Origin: Erodium maritimum
Taxonomy: Eukaryota; Streptophyta; Magnoliopsida; Geraniales; Geraniaceae
Direction of reading: 5' to 3'
Length of the DNA stretch: 64,000 nt
Assembly (NCBI GenBank): GCA_963921825.1
Contig: OY997594.1
Span: 59,939,675-60,003,674 of the forward strand
Positions within the stretch are counted from its first letter, which is position 1; every line of letters starts with the position of its first letter. Below are positions 30,781 to 43,511 of the stretch, one piece after another. The position numbers and the translations under genes are program-made. The notes beneath the pieces are model-generated. The model was not told where the DNA came from, did not search any database, and was given only the letters and a program-made list of their open reading frames with translations.

Positions 30781-31230
30781 TCAATATACTTCCCTCTCTA
30801 AACCCAGAACGCAAAATGCTCTATTTTGTGCTCTCCATTTTTGAGGTTTAGTGAGAGAAACAAACAAACGATACCCATTCACCTTTATACCATTCATACT
30901 TTCAACTTCCTGAATAGTTGATTCCTTAAATCGGAATTGCACAAAGCTATAAATTTGGTGCTTGCGATCAGGTACGCTAAGCGGAGACGAGGTCACAACC
31001 TCTTCAAAGGGACTAAACAAGTTTCGGAGCCATTCCTCTGTTGTGCCATAGGGAAGGTTACACACGGAGATTTCACCTTCCAAAGTTGCCCGTCGTCGTG
31101 TCTTAAGAACCGAAACAGACTCGGGTGAAGGTACCACATGTCGTGTTTCATTCACAACAAGTGTAACGTTCGTTTCAACCTCCTTACTCTCCGAAACGAC
31201 AAAGAGCTTCTCTACTTGGAATCATGCTTC
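30781..31230 (-). pseudogene. LINE ORF1, RRM domain
   Basis: Minus strand: after a linker (LFVVSESKEVETNVTLVVNETRHVVPSPESVSVLKTRRRATLEGE) comes ISVCNLPYGTTEEWLRNLFSPFEEVVTSSPLSVPDRKHQIYSFVQFRFKESTIQEVESMNGIKVNGYRLFVSLTKP. ISVCNLP fits RNP2 of an RNA-recognition motif, YSFVQFRF fits RNP1 with aromatics in place, and VNGYRLFVSLTKP fits the last strand. The domain is about 75 residues, the normal length. The frame is open across the whole RRM. In plants RRM-type ORF1 proteins are known from BNR-like L1 families. A host RNA-binding protein is less likely given the LINE ends and target duplication around it. Confidence 0.8.
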
Positions 31231-31532
31231 CTCACCGAGTAAGGCATGGATGGCTTGCAACGACGAGGCTTACCAAAACCCGTTACCAAAACCGTCTTGG
31301 CCAGAGCGACCTTGACTCGTGAAACTATTTGACAATAGGATTCATACGAAGAGAGAAGCATTGAACAAAAAGAAGAATAGGATAAAAAATCCTTTTGCCT
31401 CCTCTTCCTCACCTGGGCATTCACAACCATGCTTCCTTAATCTAAAACTTCGGCGAGATTCTAGTCACCGGCGAGGTATACAGAGCAAGATGAAACATCA
31501 CAAGGAACTACCCAAAGTTAGGCATGTTCTAA

Positions 31533-31850
31533 ATTGAAAGCAAAACAAGAATCTGGACGTATCATCACCACGTCTCCAACAATCCTGTCACAATTTCTAG
31601 GATTCCTTACACCAACTGCTTATGGGTACACCTTTTAGCTTCACCCAAGAATACACTCCTCATTTGAGCAACAATTCTTCCTTCCCTAAACGTATCTTCA
31701 TTCACTAAGAAAGCCAACTCCATCTGCTCTCAAAGACAGTACGTCTGGACTTCTCATCGGCTATATCACGACTTTCCCCTCCCCCAAACTAGACATGCCG
31801 CCATTACTCTCTTCCCGACCACCTATTTGAATCGTACTCCTTGCCTTTTC
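31533..31850. other. Spacer, weak coding trace
   Basis: The minus strand reads ELAFLVNEDTFREGRIVAQMRSVFLGEAKRCTHKQLV, which could be a transposon gene fragment, but I do not recognise the family. Confidence 0.35.
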
Positions 31851-31854
31851 TCAT

Positions 31855-34800
31855 TGATGAGTTGTGTTTAAATACAACCTAATTATGTACAAATATATGA
31901 GATATACATGATATGTAAATACAAAATACAAATATGAATATCTTATATAATACACCCTTTCAATCAAAACGGGAGGAGGCAGGACGTTCAGACTAGACCT
32001 AGAATCAGAGAAAAGAACATATAGAAACCCCTTAGTGAATATATCCACAATTTAAGATCGAGAGGGTACATGGAGAACTCAGAATTGTCCCTTAGAAACT
32101 TTTTCACGGAAAGAATTAATGTCGAGTTCAATATGTTTCGTGCGCTGGTGTTGGACATGATTGTCGGATAAGTAAATGGTACTAACATTGTCACAATAAA
32201 CCATGGTGGCCCGAGACAAAGGACAATGTAGTTCCAAAAGTATATTCTGAATCCAGCAAGATTCTGAGACAACGTTGGCAACACCTCTGTATTCAGCTCC
32301 GATACTCGAACGAGAAATGGTGGGTTGCCGTTTGGAAGACAAAGAAATTGGATTATCGCCTAAGAAAACGCAATAACCTAATGTTGACTTACGAGTGTTA
32401 GGGAAACCGGCCCAATCAGCATTTGTATAAGTAACCAAGTCGGAGATCGGAGAAGAGTTTAAGTGAAGTCCCAAATGTAGAGTGCCTTGGAGGTAACGTA
32501 TTATGCGTTTGAGTGCTCCCATATGAGTGTCCCAAGGGTCGTGCATGTGGAGACATATCTGCTGGACGACATATGAAAAATACGGGCGAGTGAACGTGAG
32601 GTATTGTAATGTACCTGCCAGACTGCGATAAAGAGTTGGGTTAGAAAAAGGAGGACAAGAGTAATCACCCACTTTGGCTTTGGTGTCCACGGGTGTAGTA
32701 GATGGAGAACAAGAACTTATGCCGACTCGGTGAATAATCTCTTCCACATACTATCGTGGAGAAAGAAACATCCCACTAGAATGACGAGTGATAGCAATAC
32801 CCAAAAAAAAAAAGACAGCGGGCCCAGGTCTTTCATAGAAAACTCGGAGTTCAACGAGTCCATAATGGAAAGACTAAGAGCAGAACTCGAGGTAGTCAGG
32901 ATGATGTCGTCCATATAGAGCGATAGAAAGACAATATCAACTTCTTGGCGATAGATGAACCGTGAATGGTCAAACCTGTTATGAGAAAAACCAATGGTGA
33001 AAACAAAGTTAGTAAATCATTGATACCATGCCTGCGGGACTTTCTTCATACCACAAAGCGATCGCTTCAATAAGCAGACATCATGTGGATGAGACGAGCT
33101 GCGAAAGCCAACTGGTTGATGCATGTAAACTATTTCGCTAAGATGACCATGGAGAAATGCGTTCTTTACGTCCAGTTGATGGATGGACCAAGATCGCAAA
33201 ACGGAAGACTAAGCACAGTGCGAATAGTTGCAGGCTTCACGAACGGGCTGAAAGTCTCATCATAGTCCACACCTAGTTGTTGAGAACGACCATCACATAC
33301 AAGACGAGCTTTGTACCGCTCAAAAGAACCGTCAAACCATCTTTTATGACGAAAAACCCACATACACCGAATCACATTAGTATTAACAGGAGGAGGAACT
33401 AGATCCCATGTCTAATTCTAAATTAAAACGTCAAACTAATCAACCATTGCTAGTTCGGATTGGATAGGGAAAGTTTGGGTTCTTTGGGATATGAGAAGGA
33501 ACAATCGAGGTATGGAGATTAAAAAGGACTTTGGGTTTGAGAAGACCTGCTGACTCCTTGTTGTCATTGGATGGATGGGTGGTGGAAGGTGAGTAGCAAC
33601 CAAAGCTGGAGAGGACTACGGAGTGGACGAATGGATGGTAGGTTGTGGGCTCGGGTTGGGTAAGAAGATTTATGTTGGGCCGGTAATACTGGGCTTGGCA
33701 CCGAAGAGGATGGGCCGGTTGAAATTGGAGAAGAATCTGCAAGTAAGCTGGTGCTTGGTTGATAGTGCAGTAATGATAGATGTAATGAAGAGGTCATACT
33801 ATCATCCAAAAAAGAGTAAGTGTCCGGTGAAGGCTTAGATAAAGACGAGTAAGAAAATATCGTTTCATCAAGAATAACATGTCTACAAATGATGATTTTG
33901 TTATGTTTAATATCAAAAAAATTATATCCTCTATGCCAAAAAGGAAATCCAAGAAAAACAAAAGGTAAAGACCGAGAGTGTAACTTATGAATACTGTAGA
34001 AGGAAGAAGACGGTTACACAGACATCCAAAAGTGAGAAGATGAGAATGTGTAGGAGTTCGATGAAAAAGCAGTTGAGTCGGGGAAGAAAAATTTAGTAGT
34101 TTGGAGTGAAGATAAGTCGACATGTGAAGTGCATGATGCCAAAAAGAAGGAGTAAGTGGGGCGTGAATAAGCAGAGTATGAACCATATTGTTAACTGTTG
34201 GTATTTTACGCTCAGCACGACCGTTTTGAGAGGATGTGTGTGGATAGGAAAAGCGAAAAACCATTCATGTATAAACACAAAACTTATGAAATGAAGAGTT
34301 ATCACATTCCTTTCCGTTAACACATTGAAAACTTTTGACAGAACAACTAAATTGAGTGTGAAAATATTTATTAAAATTTCAAAGATAGAGAATACTTGAG
34401 ATTTAGCACCCAAAGGAAATGTCCACAAAAAATTAGTATAATCATCAAGAAGTAATAAGTAATAACGATGGCCAGCAGAATTTAACACAAGAGTAGACCA
34501 CAAATTAGCATGGATAATATCAAAAGAAGCAGAAGAATTGTTCAAAGAGGTAACAAAAGGAAACTTTAACATGTTTGCCAAAAACACATGAATGACATAT
34601 ATTAAGTTTATTGTTTGAAGAACATGAAATGAAATGTTTGCGACAAAGGGAGTGAAAAACAGGATCACCAGGATGACCCAACCAGGAATGCCATATCTGT
34701 GGAGACAAAGTAGTGAAAGCAGAAGGAGAGCCAAGAAGACATGGACGAAGTGACCGGGTAAAGCTCACTAGAACTATTACATCTCAAAACCTGTGTGCCC

Positions 34801-35271
34801 GTCTGAAAATCCTTCACAGAAAAAACCAAGTGGATCAAATTCAATTGTAGCATTATTATCAGTAACAAAACGGCGTACATAAACAAGGTTTTGATAAGTT
34901 TAGGAGCATGTAAAACAGTATTCAAGCGTAAAGTATGATGTGTAGGCAATAGTGAGGTAGTTTCATAACAGGTAATGGGAATATGAGTTCAATCCCCAAC
35001 AATAACTTGAAGAGCAGTGCTTGAATTAAAATAAGATTTGAGACTACCTGAATCGAAAGTCATATCAGAAGAAGCTCATGTATCCATATACCTATTTGGA
35101 TCTGGTTGTTGTAAGGCCATTGTGTTCAAAGATCGATCGATATCCATAATAGATGACACGACTTGTGATTACGCCTGACGGTGCTGTCCCAAGAGACCCA
35201 ATTAGCGTGACTGTCTAGTATATGGCGTGGATGTAATGCGAGGAGGATGACCAGCGCGTGGTTGGGTGGGA
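31855..35271 (-). mobile_element. Ty1/copia fossil, Ale lineage
   Basis: Minus-strand frames follow the copia order from 35271 down: end of gag, protease (34,950-35,100), integrase (about 34,760-33,800), RT (33,375-32,720), RNase H (32,747-32,079) and the closing DIFTKG region. Ale-type phrases include WSIHQLDVKNAFLHGHL, VYMHQPVGF, DPTLYRSLAGTLQYLTFTRP-like and LPPPVLIEGVY-like. A short AT-rich LTR begins at about 31962 (TGAAAGGGTGT on the minus strand). No matching LTR is visible at the other end, where a Ty3 LTR begins. The copy is broken in roughly ten places and is old. Confidence 0.88.
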
Positions 35272-38200
35272 TGTAAAGACCGCTCCTGTTAAATCTATTA
35301 ATATTTAAATTCATAGATTGGAACGTCGTTGGTTGTAAAACGGGTTGAATTTTGGGCCAAATGCAAAAGAAAAAGAAAACAAAAAAAAAGAAAGAAAAAG
35401 AGGAGACGGAGCAGACTTGGCCCGGGCCAAGCTTAGGCCCAGACAACAGGACCGAGCCCAAGTCCGCACCACGCGCGCGCAAGCCCACAAGCCGACCCAA
35501 GCCCACTCGGCCTACCTTAACCCTAGCACTATTCACCCTCCTTCTTCGTTCAGCCGCGCACGAATCTCGAGGCACGCACCTCTCCTCTCTCATCTCTCGC
35601 TCTCTACTTCTCTCTCACTCAGCGCCGCCCCTCGCCAGCACCGTAATCTTTGTCTCCGAGTGCAAATCAAACCACGACGGCCAGGGAATCGAGACGCCGC
35701 CGCCGAGAACTTCTTCCCCTGGTTCTTCTCTCCGGGTTCACACCACGCCGCGCCGGCGACGGAGGAAACGACACGGATTCGTGCCTCCTTCGTCCCTTTC
35801 TGCTTCTCCGACCACGCTCACCGGAAATCCTCTCGCTAGCGACGCTGATTTGGGCGAGAGTCGCTGGAACGTAGCCCGCTGGACGCCATCATTGCTCGCA
35901 CGCCGGTGAGAGCTCGAGCTCTCACCAGATCTGAGCCGAGGGTGGTTTGGTCCCACGCCAGCCACCACCACCATCGTTCTGGTGACGCCGGAGCCTTGGC
36001 GCCAGTCTCGGCCAGCTCTGCTCGCCCATCCGAGCTTCCTTGACGTCGTCGCCGCCATCGCCGTCGGACTGGAACAAACACTAGCTTCCCCTCCTTTGTG
36101 CTCGAACTGGGCCTCTAGACGAGATTCGGGCCTTGGGCCAGGCCAGGCCAAGTCTCGGCCTAGGCTGGGGCCGGGTCTGGTTCCCCGGTCGGGTCTAGAC
36201 CTGGTTCTGGGTCGGGTCTGGGGCCGGGTTCGGGCCGGTTCTAGGTCAGGTCCGGGTCTGGGTTCTGGACCGGGTCTGATCATGGTCGGATTCGGATCTG
36301 GTTTTCGGATTCGGGTCTGGTTTTCGGATTCAGGTCGGATCCAGGTCGGACAATTTGATTAATTATTTAATTTAAACCAATTAAATTTGAAGGACTTAAT
36401 TGATAAAATAGAGGACTGATTTGAACTGTACTAGGACTGATTATCACCTTTACTTGTTAAAATCAGACTTTGACTTCGCCCGAGAAGAACAGAGGTAGGC
36501 CCGGACGTCAGCAGCTAGCAGACGTAGCTGTTTATTCTTGAGGTAGGGAACGTAGCGAATACCGGTCTAATTACGGAAAGTTACTAGTATGCATGCTAGG
36601 TAATAATAAAATTGGAAAGGTCCTAGTTGGCATATAGGATGTGATTCACTAGAATAACCGCTTTATATTATATAATAACCGGACGAGTCTTAGTGTGCAT
36701 ATAGGATGTGATTCACTAGTTTAGCCGCTTTCAATATTCTGGGAAATTGTCGTGCTGGTAGAATGGCCATGTCGAGCCTTCGGTTGTGTGCTGATTGAGA
36801 TGCCGATCTTGATTGAGATGCATGCTGTGTGACTTAGTGTCGATAAGATTAAGAGTCAAGTCATAATATATTCGGTGTAACATGTTGTTGCTATGTGTGG
36901 GCAAGTGTGCCGTGATTGATATGATGTGAATCATTGGTTGTGATATGGTTGGGGTGAGTGATAGACCTGTTGGGTCTCGAGGTAAGGTTGGAGATGAACC
37001 AACTCGCAGCGGAAAATCAATGAAAACCAAGAGACGATCAAAACCATGAAACAACTAACAAAGAATGGATTCACAAGAGAAAAATTCAGCACTAGTTCTT
37101 ACCAAAACAAGAACACCGGTTAACGAATGATTGGCTTGAGTCTCCAAGACGCCTACGTATCCACATGGGAATCAAAGCCACGTAGTTCTTCTCTTTGAGG
37201 ACTCAAGAACACAAACATGGAGGTGGAAACTAGCCAAACCCGAAATGGCCATGGAAGAGGGAGAGAAAATGTGTTTCCTATTCTTGTCTTGTGTTTGTTA
37301 TGTTGAAAAAAGATGACTTAAACATAACAAAACCCATACTTGTCCAACTAAAGGCATGGGACAAGTATGGTGTCAAGTAAGGTGTAAATAGGACAAAGTA
37401 TGGCAAGACAAGATTGGGTTAGGTGGTGAATCACCAACACCTTAATCCTTGTCTTGCTTACTTAGTACTAATTAATCAAGACTTGATTAATTAGTTCCAT
37501 GGGCCTTGGTTGCATGTGCCTTTCATGGGCCTCTTGGAACATGGCCCGTGGCCATTTCCAACGAGGTCCCGTGATTCGCTCATCGCCTCCATGCCTTCCA
37601 TACCGGAAATGTCCAACATTATCCGACGCGATCAATCCCAAGACTCCAAGCCTTGTCTCGATCTATGAAGTCCTATTCACTTACGGGCACATGACCCAAA
37701 ACCCAGTTTTGGTCATGTCCCGAGACAACTCCCTTTTGGCCATTCTCCATAAATGTGTCAATGAGTTTCATCCTCCGGTGTGACCCTTAGGTTTATGCAT
37801 GTCAATAGATCAACGTAAAATCCCATTTTACTTGATCCTATTTAAGTGGCAACTAACGAGACTTTAGTATTGCCTGACACTGCATAACGAATCGACCCTG
37901 TCGATTCTTACCTTTCCGTCGTCCCTGTCATTATCCTTTTATCTCCGATATCCTGATTGAGATAAGGCATAGAGCCGTCATCCTTATTATTCTCAATCAC
38001 CGTTCCTTGATATGTGAGATGACTGAAGATATGATACCCAGTATCATGTGCATGGCCATGCTATTCTTCCAGTCACTCTCGATCAAGTGGCCGAGAACCG
38101 ATATCTTTCCCATACCTTAGTATGAGGGATAAATCCCTTAGCCGTCTTTTGTGTCACTCATGTAGCCCGTCCCCAAGCCAATCCTGGCCGTTATGGAAGC

Positions 38201-39274
38201 CCTGTTACGGACAACGTTAGGCTCAGGTCAAACTCAGTTGTTGACTACATAACGATCACAAAGACTCCTTGGTCTAAGGATACATGACAAGCTACAACAC
38301 TGAATATGTTCATGACTTAATCTATGGCACATATTCAGGGCGGGTCGTCCAATATCATGTCCCACATGATATCTATGATCAGACTCCGGAATGCCATTCC
38401 AATGACTAACAGAACGTAAGCCATAAAGAGCCATCTTTCATACTAGTCGCTTCTAGTGAAGCTTTGTTGACTAGGGACCCATCGAGTGTGATCTATCTCG
38501 ATCTATGGTTCTATTCGCATGGTGGGCATAGATCAGAGCACACATCGATATATTACTCCAACACATAAGTAATATAAAGCCGCTTTAATTTTATTGCTAA
38601 CGATGATATATACATTTGGACATTTAGGATTGAACTACGGGCACTAAGACTAACAATCTCCCACTTGCCCTAGTTCCAATCTAAACTCCAATATGTCCCC
38701 ATCGACTTTACATGTCTAACATGTTCAGGCAGTGACACTGCCTTAGTCAAAGGGTTGGCTATGTTATCATCTGTTGCAATATCGGTTATCTTCACTTCAC
38801 CTCAGTTCAGTATTTATCTGATGAGGTGGATACGCCGCAGTACATGTTTGGATTTGTTATACGATCTAGGCTTTTAGCTTGAACAATGGCCCTTGTGTTG
38901 TCGCAAGATGGATTCACCGGGCTGGATGGGTTTTTAATTACACCCAGCCCTGCCATGAATTTCCAAATCCTTAACTACTTTTTCTACTGGGTGAAAGCTC
39001 ACCCCTTTTACTTAATTGTTTTACAAGTTTTGAGCGGGATCTGTGCTAGCAGGACACAACTGAGCTTGGGAGCTGGCGAGGGTCTTGTCTAGTAGGTCTA
39101 GAGACGTGCATTTATTTGTGAACTAAACCTTATTTACTATTTTTATGAGCTGTTGACTCTTACGTTTTGTTTTATTATTATATTTTGAGATTTATCTATT
39201 TTAATTTGCCCTTTTATTTATTTATTTTAAGTTCGCGTCTCGAGTCCGGTCAAAACCGAATTTGGGGCGTGACA
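35272..39274 (+). repeat. 5' LTR of the Tekay-like Ty3 element, with a copia insert
   Basis: Starts TGTAAAGACCGCTCC and ends GGGGCGTGACA, followed by a primer-binding site. A partial copia element lies inside it (36968 to about 38970); without it the LTR is about 2 kb. Contains a GGGTCTGG-rich tract at about 36150-36350. Related copies lie at 52625, 53556, 60816 and 62620. Confidence 0.85.
36968..38970 (-). mobile_element. Partial copia-type element (LTR plus internal end)
   Basis: 36968-38655 is a full LTR on the minus strand (TGTTAGTCTTAGTGC to GACCCAACA). To its right, 38656-38675 holds the purine tract (GGGCAAGTGGGAGATTGTT on the minus strand), and then about 300 bp code the end of copia RNase H (an IATDDNIANPLTKAVSLPEHVRHVKSMG-like region). 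This shows that the LTR family belongs to Ty1/copia. The rest of the element is absent. It is broken. Confidence 0.82.
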
Positions 39275-41722
39275 ATTTTGTATCAGAGCCTGGTTTCATT
39301 TTGAAATGGTTTTTTTTCAAAACCTCGGATCGTACGTCAATTAGGTGGGTAGAGTTGGGTGGTTAAGTTACCGTGTGTCGGTCACGCAAGTCGGAGATGT
39401 CCTACGCATAGAAACGAGATGGAGATAGTCTCGAGTTGGTTGTTGATCTGGTCTAAGTACCGTGTACCTTATGTGATCTTGTGTGGTCAGTGTCAGGGTT
39501 TGAGTTAAACTATTGTCCAAGTATGGAGTTGGACGGGCGGTAAGAGTGAAATTACCGAGACTCGAGGTGTAAAGTTGAGATCATTGATGTGTGATGTATT
39601 TCTGATTGAGTGATGTGTACAGATGGTGATTGGTTGGCCCGCATAAGCGGATGGTTAGCTTAAATTATGAGCGGGTCATGCCGATTTTCTGCATAAACTG
39701 AAGTGTATGTACCAGCACGATTCCGCTATAGGGGCCACTGTAGCTGGACATGAATGTGTTAGTCTTAGTGCCCGTAGTTCAATCCTAAATGTCCAAATGT
39801 GTATATCATCGTTAGCAATAAAATTAAAACGGCTTTATATTACTTATGTGTTGGAGTAATATATCGATGTGTGCTCTGATCTATGCCCACAATGCGAATA
39901 GAACCATAGATCGAGATAGATCACACTCGATGGGTCCCTAGTCAACAAAGCTTTCACTAGAAGCGACTAGTATAAAAGATGGCTCTTTATGGCTTACGTT
40001 CTGTTAGTCATTGGAATGGGATTCCGGAGTCTGATCATAGATATCATGTGGGACATGATATTGGACGACCCGACATGAATATGTGCCATAGATCAAGTCA
40101 TGAACATATTCATTGTCGTAGCTTGTCATGTATCCTTAGACCAAGGAGTCTTTATGATCGCAATGTAATCAACAACTGAGTTTGACCTGAGCCTAACGTT
40201 GTCCGTAACAGGGCTTCCATGCACATGATACTGAGTATCATATATTCAGTCATCTCACATATCAAGGAACAGTGATTGAGAATAATAAGGATGACGACTC
40301 TATGCCTTATCTCAATCAGGATATCGGAGATAAAAGGATAATGACAGGGACGACGGAAAGGTTAGAATCGACAGGGTCAATTCGTTATGCAGTGTCAGGC
40401 AATACTAAAGTCTCGTTAGTTGCCACTTAAATAGGATCAAGTAAAATGGGATTTTACGTTGATCTATTGACATGCATAAACCTAAGGGTCACACCGGAGG
40501 ATGAAACTCATTAACACATTTATGGAGAATGGCCAAAAGGGAGTTGTCTCGAGACATGACCAAAACTGGGTTTTGGGTCATGTGCTCGTAAGTGAATAGG
40601 ACTTTACGGATCGAGACAAGGCTTGGAGTCTTGGGATTGATCGCGTCGGATAATGTTGGACATATCCGGTATGGAAGGCTTGAAGGCGATGAGCACGTCA
40701 CGGGACCTCGTTGGGAATGGCCATGGGCCATGTTGTAAGAGGCCCATGAGAGGCCCTTGCAACCAAGGCCCATAGAAATAATTAATCAAGGTCTTGATTA
40801 ATTAGTATTAAGTATGGAAGACATGGATTAAAGTGTTGGTGATTCATCACCTAACCACATCATGTCCACCCATACTTAGAACCATACTTGTCCTATTTAC
40901 ACCATGCTTCTCTACACCTTACTTGTCCTTGTTGTTGTTGTTAGATTAAGTCATCTTATTCACATAACAAAACACAAGACAAAATGAAGAACACAACTCC
41001 ATCTTCTTCCTCTCTCTCTAGGTTTTGGCCAAGACTTTTTCCACCTCCATTTTTGTGTTCTTGAGTCCTCAAAGAGAAGAACTACGTGGATTTGATTCCC
41101 ATGTGGATACGTAGGCGTCTTGGAGACTCAAGCCAATCATTCGTTAACCGGTGTTCCTGTTTTGGTAAGAGATAGTGCTGAATTTTTCTCTTGTGAATCC
41201 ATTCTTTGTTATTTGTTTCATGGTTTTAATCGTCTCTTGCTTTTCATTGATTTTCCGCTGCGAGTTGGTTCATCTCCAACCCTACCTCGAGACCCAACAG
41301 AATGGAGGGATGTCGAGTGGTTACAACGTGATTCGGGGACCCCCGAACCGGGTTGTAACGAAGAGAGATCAACATGAATGTTATGTAAGAAAGAGGATGT
41401 GTTTAGAACTTGAAACTAAGTCTAGGTTGGGCTTTGTGGAATTTCTTGTGATATAAGCTGTGGTCTGTGTGACTTTTGTGTGAAGTTGTTGCTGAGTGTG
41501 AAACTGTGTGTAACCTCGTTATTTGAGTGTATAATCTTTGTGTGACACACTAGTATGTGAACTTCTCTGCTGTGTGCTATTGGGTGACTATACTATACTG
41601 AGTATATTATTACTATAAGTATCATTGTTGTAGATTGTGTGTGGCGTTAGTTATTCTACGCGCGTCGTTCTTTTCGAGTTGGGAAACTGAACTGTGCGTT
41701 ATCCGTGCAGCGGACATACGAC
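39275..41722 (+). other. Leader of the Tekay-like element, with a solo LTR inside
   Basis: 39281-39290 (TATCAGAGCC) is a primer-binding site for initiator tRNA-Met. The leader then runs to the gag start at 41723, interrupted by the copia-type solo LTR at 39758-41299. The same leader is found inverted at 59933-60815. Confidence 0.75.
39758..41299 (+). repeat. Copia-type solo LTR 2
   Basis: TGTTAGTCTTAGTGC to GACCCAACA, 1.54 kb, with a perfect 5-bp duplication GAATG (39753-39757 and 41300-41304). It is about 150 bp shorter than its relatives. Family hairpin at 40041-40061. Confidence 0.92.
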
Positions 41723-41823
41723 ATGGCACAGACTTACGCCCCACGAGGCACGAGGGGACGGCCCGCTAGAGGCCAAGGACGATCATCGACCGCTGGGTCG
41801 GCATGGGCGACTAATGCCCAGGG

Positions 41824-43511
41824 TGTTAGTCTTAGTGCCCATAGTGCAATCCTAAATGTCTAAATGTATATATCATCGTTAGAAATAAAATTAAAGCGAC
41901 TTTATATTACTTATGTATTGCAGTAATATATCGATGTGTGCTCTGATCTATGCCCACCATGCGAATAGAACCATAGATCGAGATAGATCACACTCGATGA
42001 GTCCCTAGTCAACAAAGCTTCAGTAGAAGCGACAAGTATGAAAGATGGCTCTTTATGGCTTACGTTATGTTAGTCATGTGAATGGGATTCCGGAGTCTGA
42101 TCATAGATATCATGTGGGACATGATATTGGACGACCCGACATGAATATGTGTCATAGATCAAGTCATGAACATATTCATTTTCGTAGCTTGTCATGTATC
42201 CTTAGACCAAGGAGTCTTTGTGATCGCTATGTAATCAACAACTGAGTTTGTCCTGATCCTAACGTTGTCCGTAACAGGTCTTCCATAACGACCAAGATTG
42301 GCCTGGGGACGGGCTACATGAGTGACACGAAAGACGGCTAAGGGATTTATCCCTCATACTGAGGTATGAGAAAGATATCGGTTCTCGGCCGCTTGATCGA
42401 GAGTGACTGAAAGAATAGCATGGCCATGCACATGATACTGGGTATCATATATTCAATCATCTCAGATATCAAGGAACAGTGATTGAGAATAATAAGGATG
42501 ACGGCTCTACGCCTTATCTCAATTAGGATATCGGAGATAAAAGGATAATGACAGGGACGACGGAAAGGTTAGAATCGACAGGGTCGATTCGTTATGCAGT
42601 GTCAGACAATACTAAAGTCTCGTTAGTTTCCACTTAAATAGGATTAAGTAAAATGGGATTTTACGTTGATCTATTGACATGTAGAAACCTAAGGGTCACA
42701 CCGGAGGATGAAACTCATTGACACATTTATGGAGAATGGCCAAAAGGGAGTTGTCTCAGGACATGACCAAAACTGGGTTTTGGGTCATGTGCCCGTAAGT
42801 AAATAAGACTTTACGGATCGAGACAAGGCTTGGAGTCTTGGGATTGATCGCGTCGGATAATGTTGGACATTTCCGGTATGGAAGGCTTGGAGGCGATGAG
42901 CGAATCACGGGACCTCGTTGGAAATGCCCACGGGCCATGTTCCAAGAGGCCCATGAAAGGCCCATGCAACCAAGGCCCATGGAACTAATTAATCAATTCT
43001 TGATTAATTAGTACTAAGTAAGCAAGACAAGGGTTAAGGTGTTGGTGATTCACCACATAACCCAATCTTGTCTTGCCATACTTTGTCCTATTTACACCTT
43101 ACTCGTCACCATGCTTGTCTCATGCCTTTAGTTGGACAGGTATGGAGTTTGTTATGTTTAAGTCATCTTTTTTCAACATAACAAACACAAGACACAAATG
43201 GGAATCAACTTTTTTCTCTCCCTCCTCCTACCATTTCGGGTTTGGCTAGTTTCCACCTTCATTTTTGTGTTCTTGAATCCTCAAAGAGAAGAGCTACGTG
43301 GCTTTGATTCCCATGTGGATACGTAGGCGTCTTGGAGACTAAAGCCAATCATTCGTTAACCGGTGTTCTTGTTTTGGTAAGAAATAGTGCTGAATTTTTC
43401 TCTTGTGAATCCATTCTTTGTTAGTTTTTTCATGGTTTTAATCGTCTCTTGGTTTTCCTTTATTTTCCGCTGCGAGTTGGTTCATCTCCAACCCTACCTC
43501 GAGACCCAACA
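41824..43511 (+). repeat. Copia-type solo LTR 3, inside gag
   Basis: TGTTAGTCTTAGTGC to GACCCAACA, 1.69 kb, with a perfect 5-bp duplication CAGGG (41819-41823 and 43512-43516). Inserted in the gag region of the Tekay-like element. Family hairpin at 42107-42127. Confidence 0.93.

Larger units (their letters stand above)
26758..31523 (-). mobile_element. RRM-type ORF1-only LINE derivative, with a solo LTR inside
   Basis: On the minus strand it runs from 31523 to a short A-run at 26758-26766. A 9-bp target duplication ATGTTCTAA lies at 26749-26757 and 31524-31532. Without the 2.85-kb solo LTR at 27914-30766 it is about 1.9 kb. It holds an ORF1 with an RRM domain, a second ORF1-like part (27419-27111) and a 3' UTR (GGGAAGTCTCTC..AATAAATT). 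Endonuclease and RT are absent. It is therefore another ORF1-only derivative, in this case with both ends and the duplication visible. Confidence 0.78.

Noticed and set aside
30781-31230. Host RNA-binding protein gene
   Set aside because: The RRM lies inside an element with a 9-bp target duplication, a poly(A) end and a LINE 3' UTR.
35126-36362. Overlapping frames of up to 185 codons on both strands
   Set aside because: They lie in the Ty3 LTR and its GGGTCTGG-rich tract. The products are Pro/Arg/Gly-rich and the same region recurs in other LTR copies with different frames.
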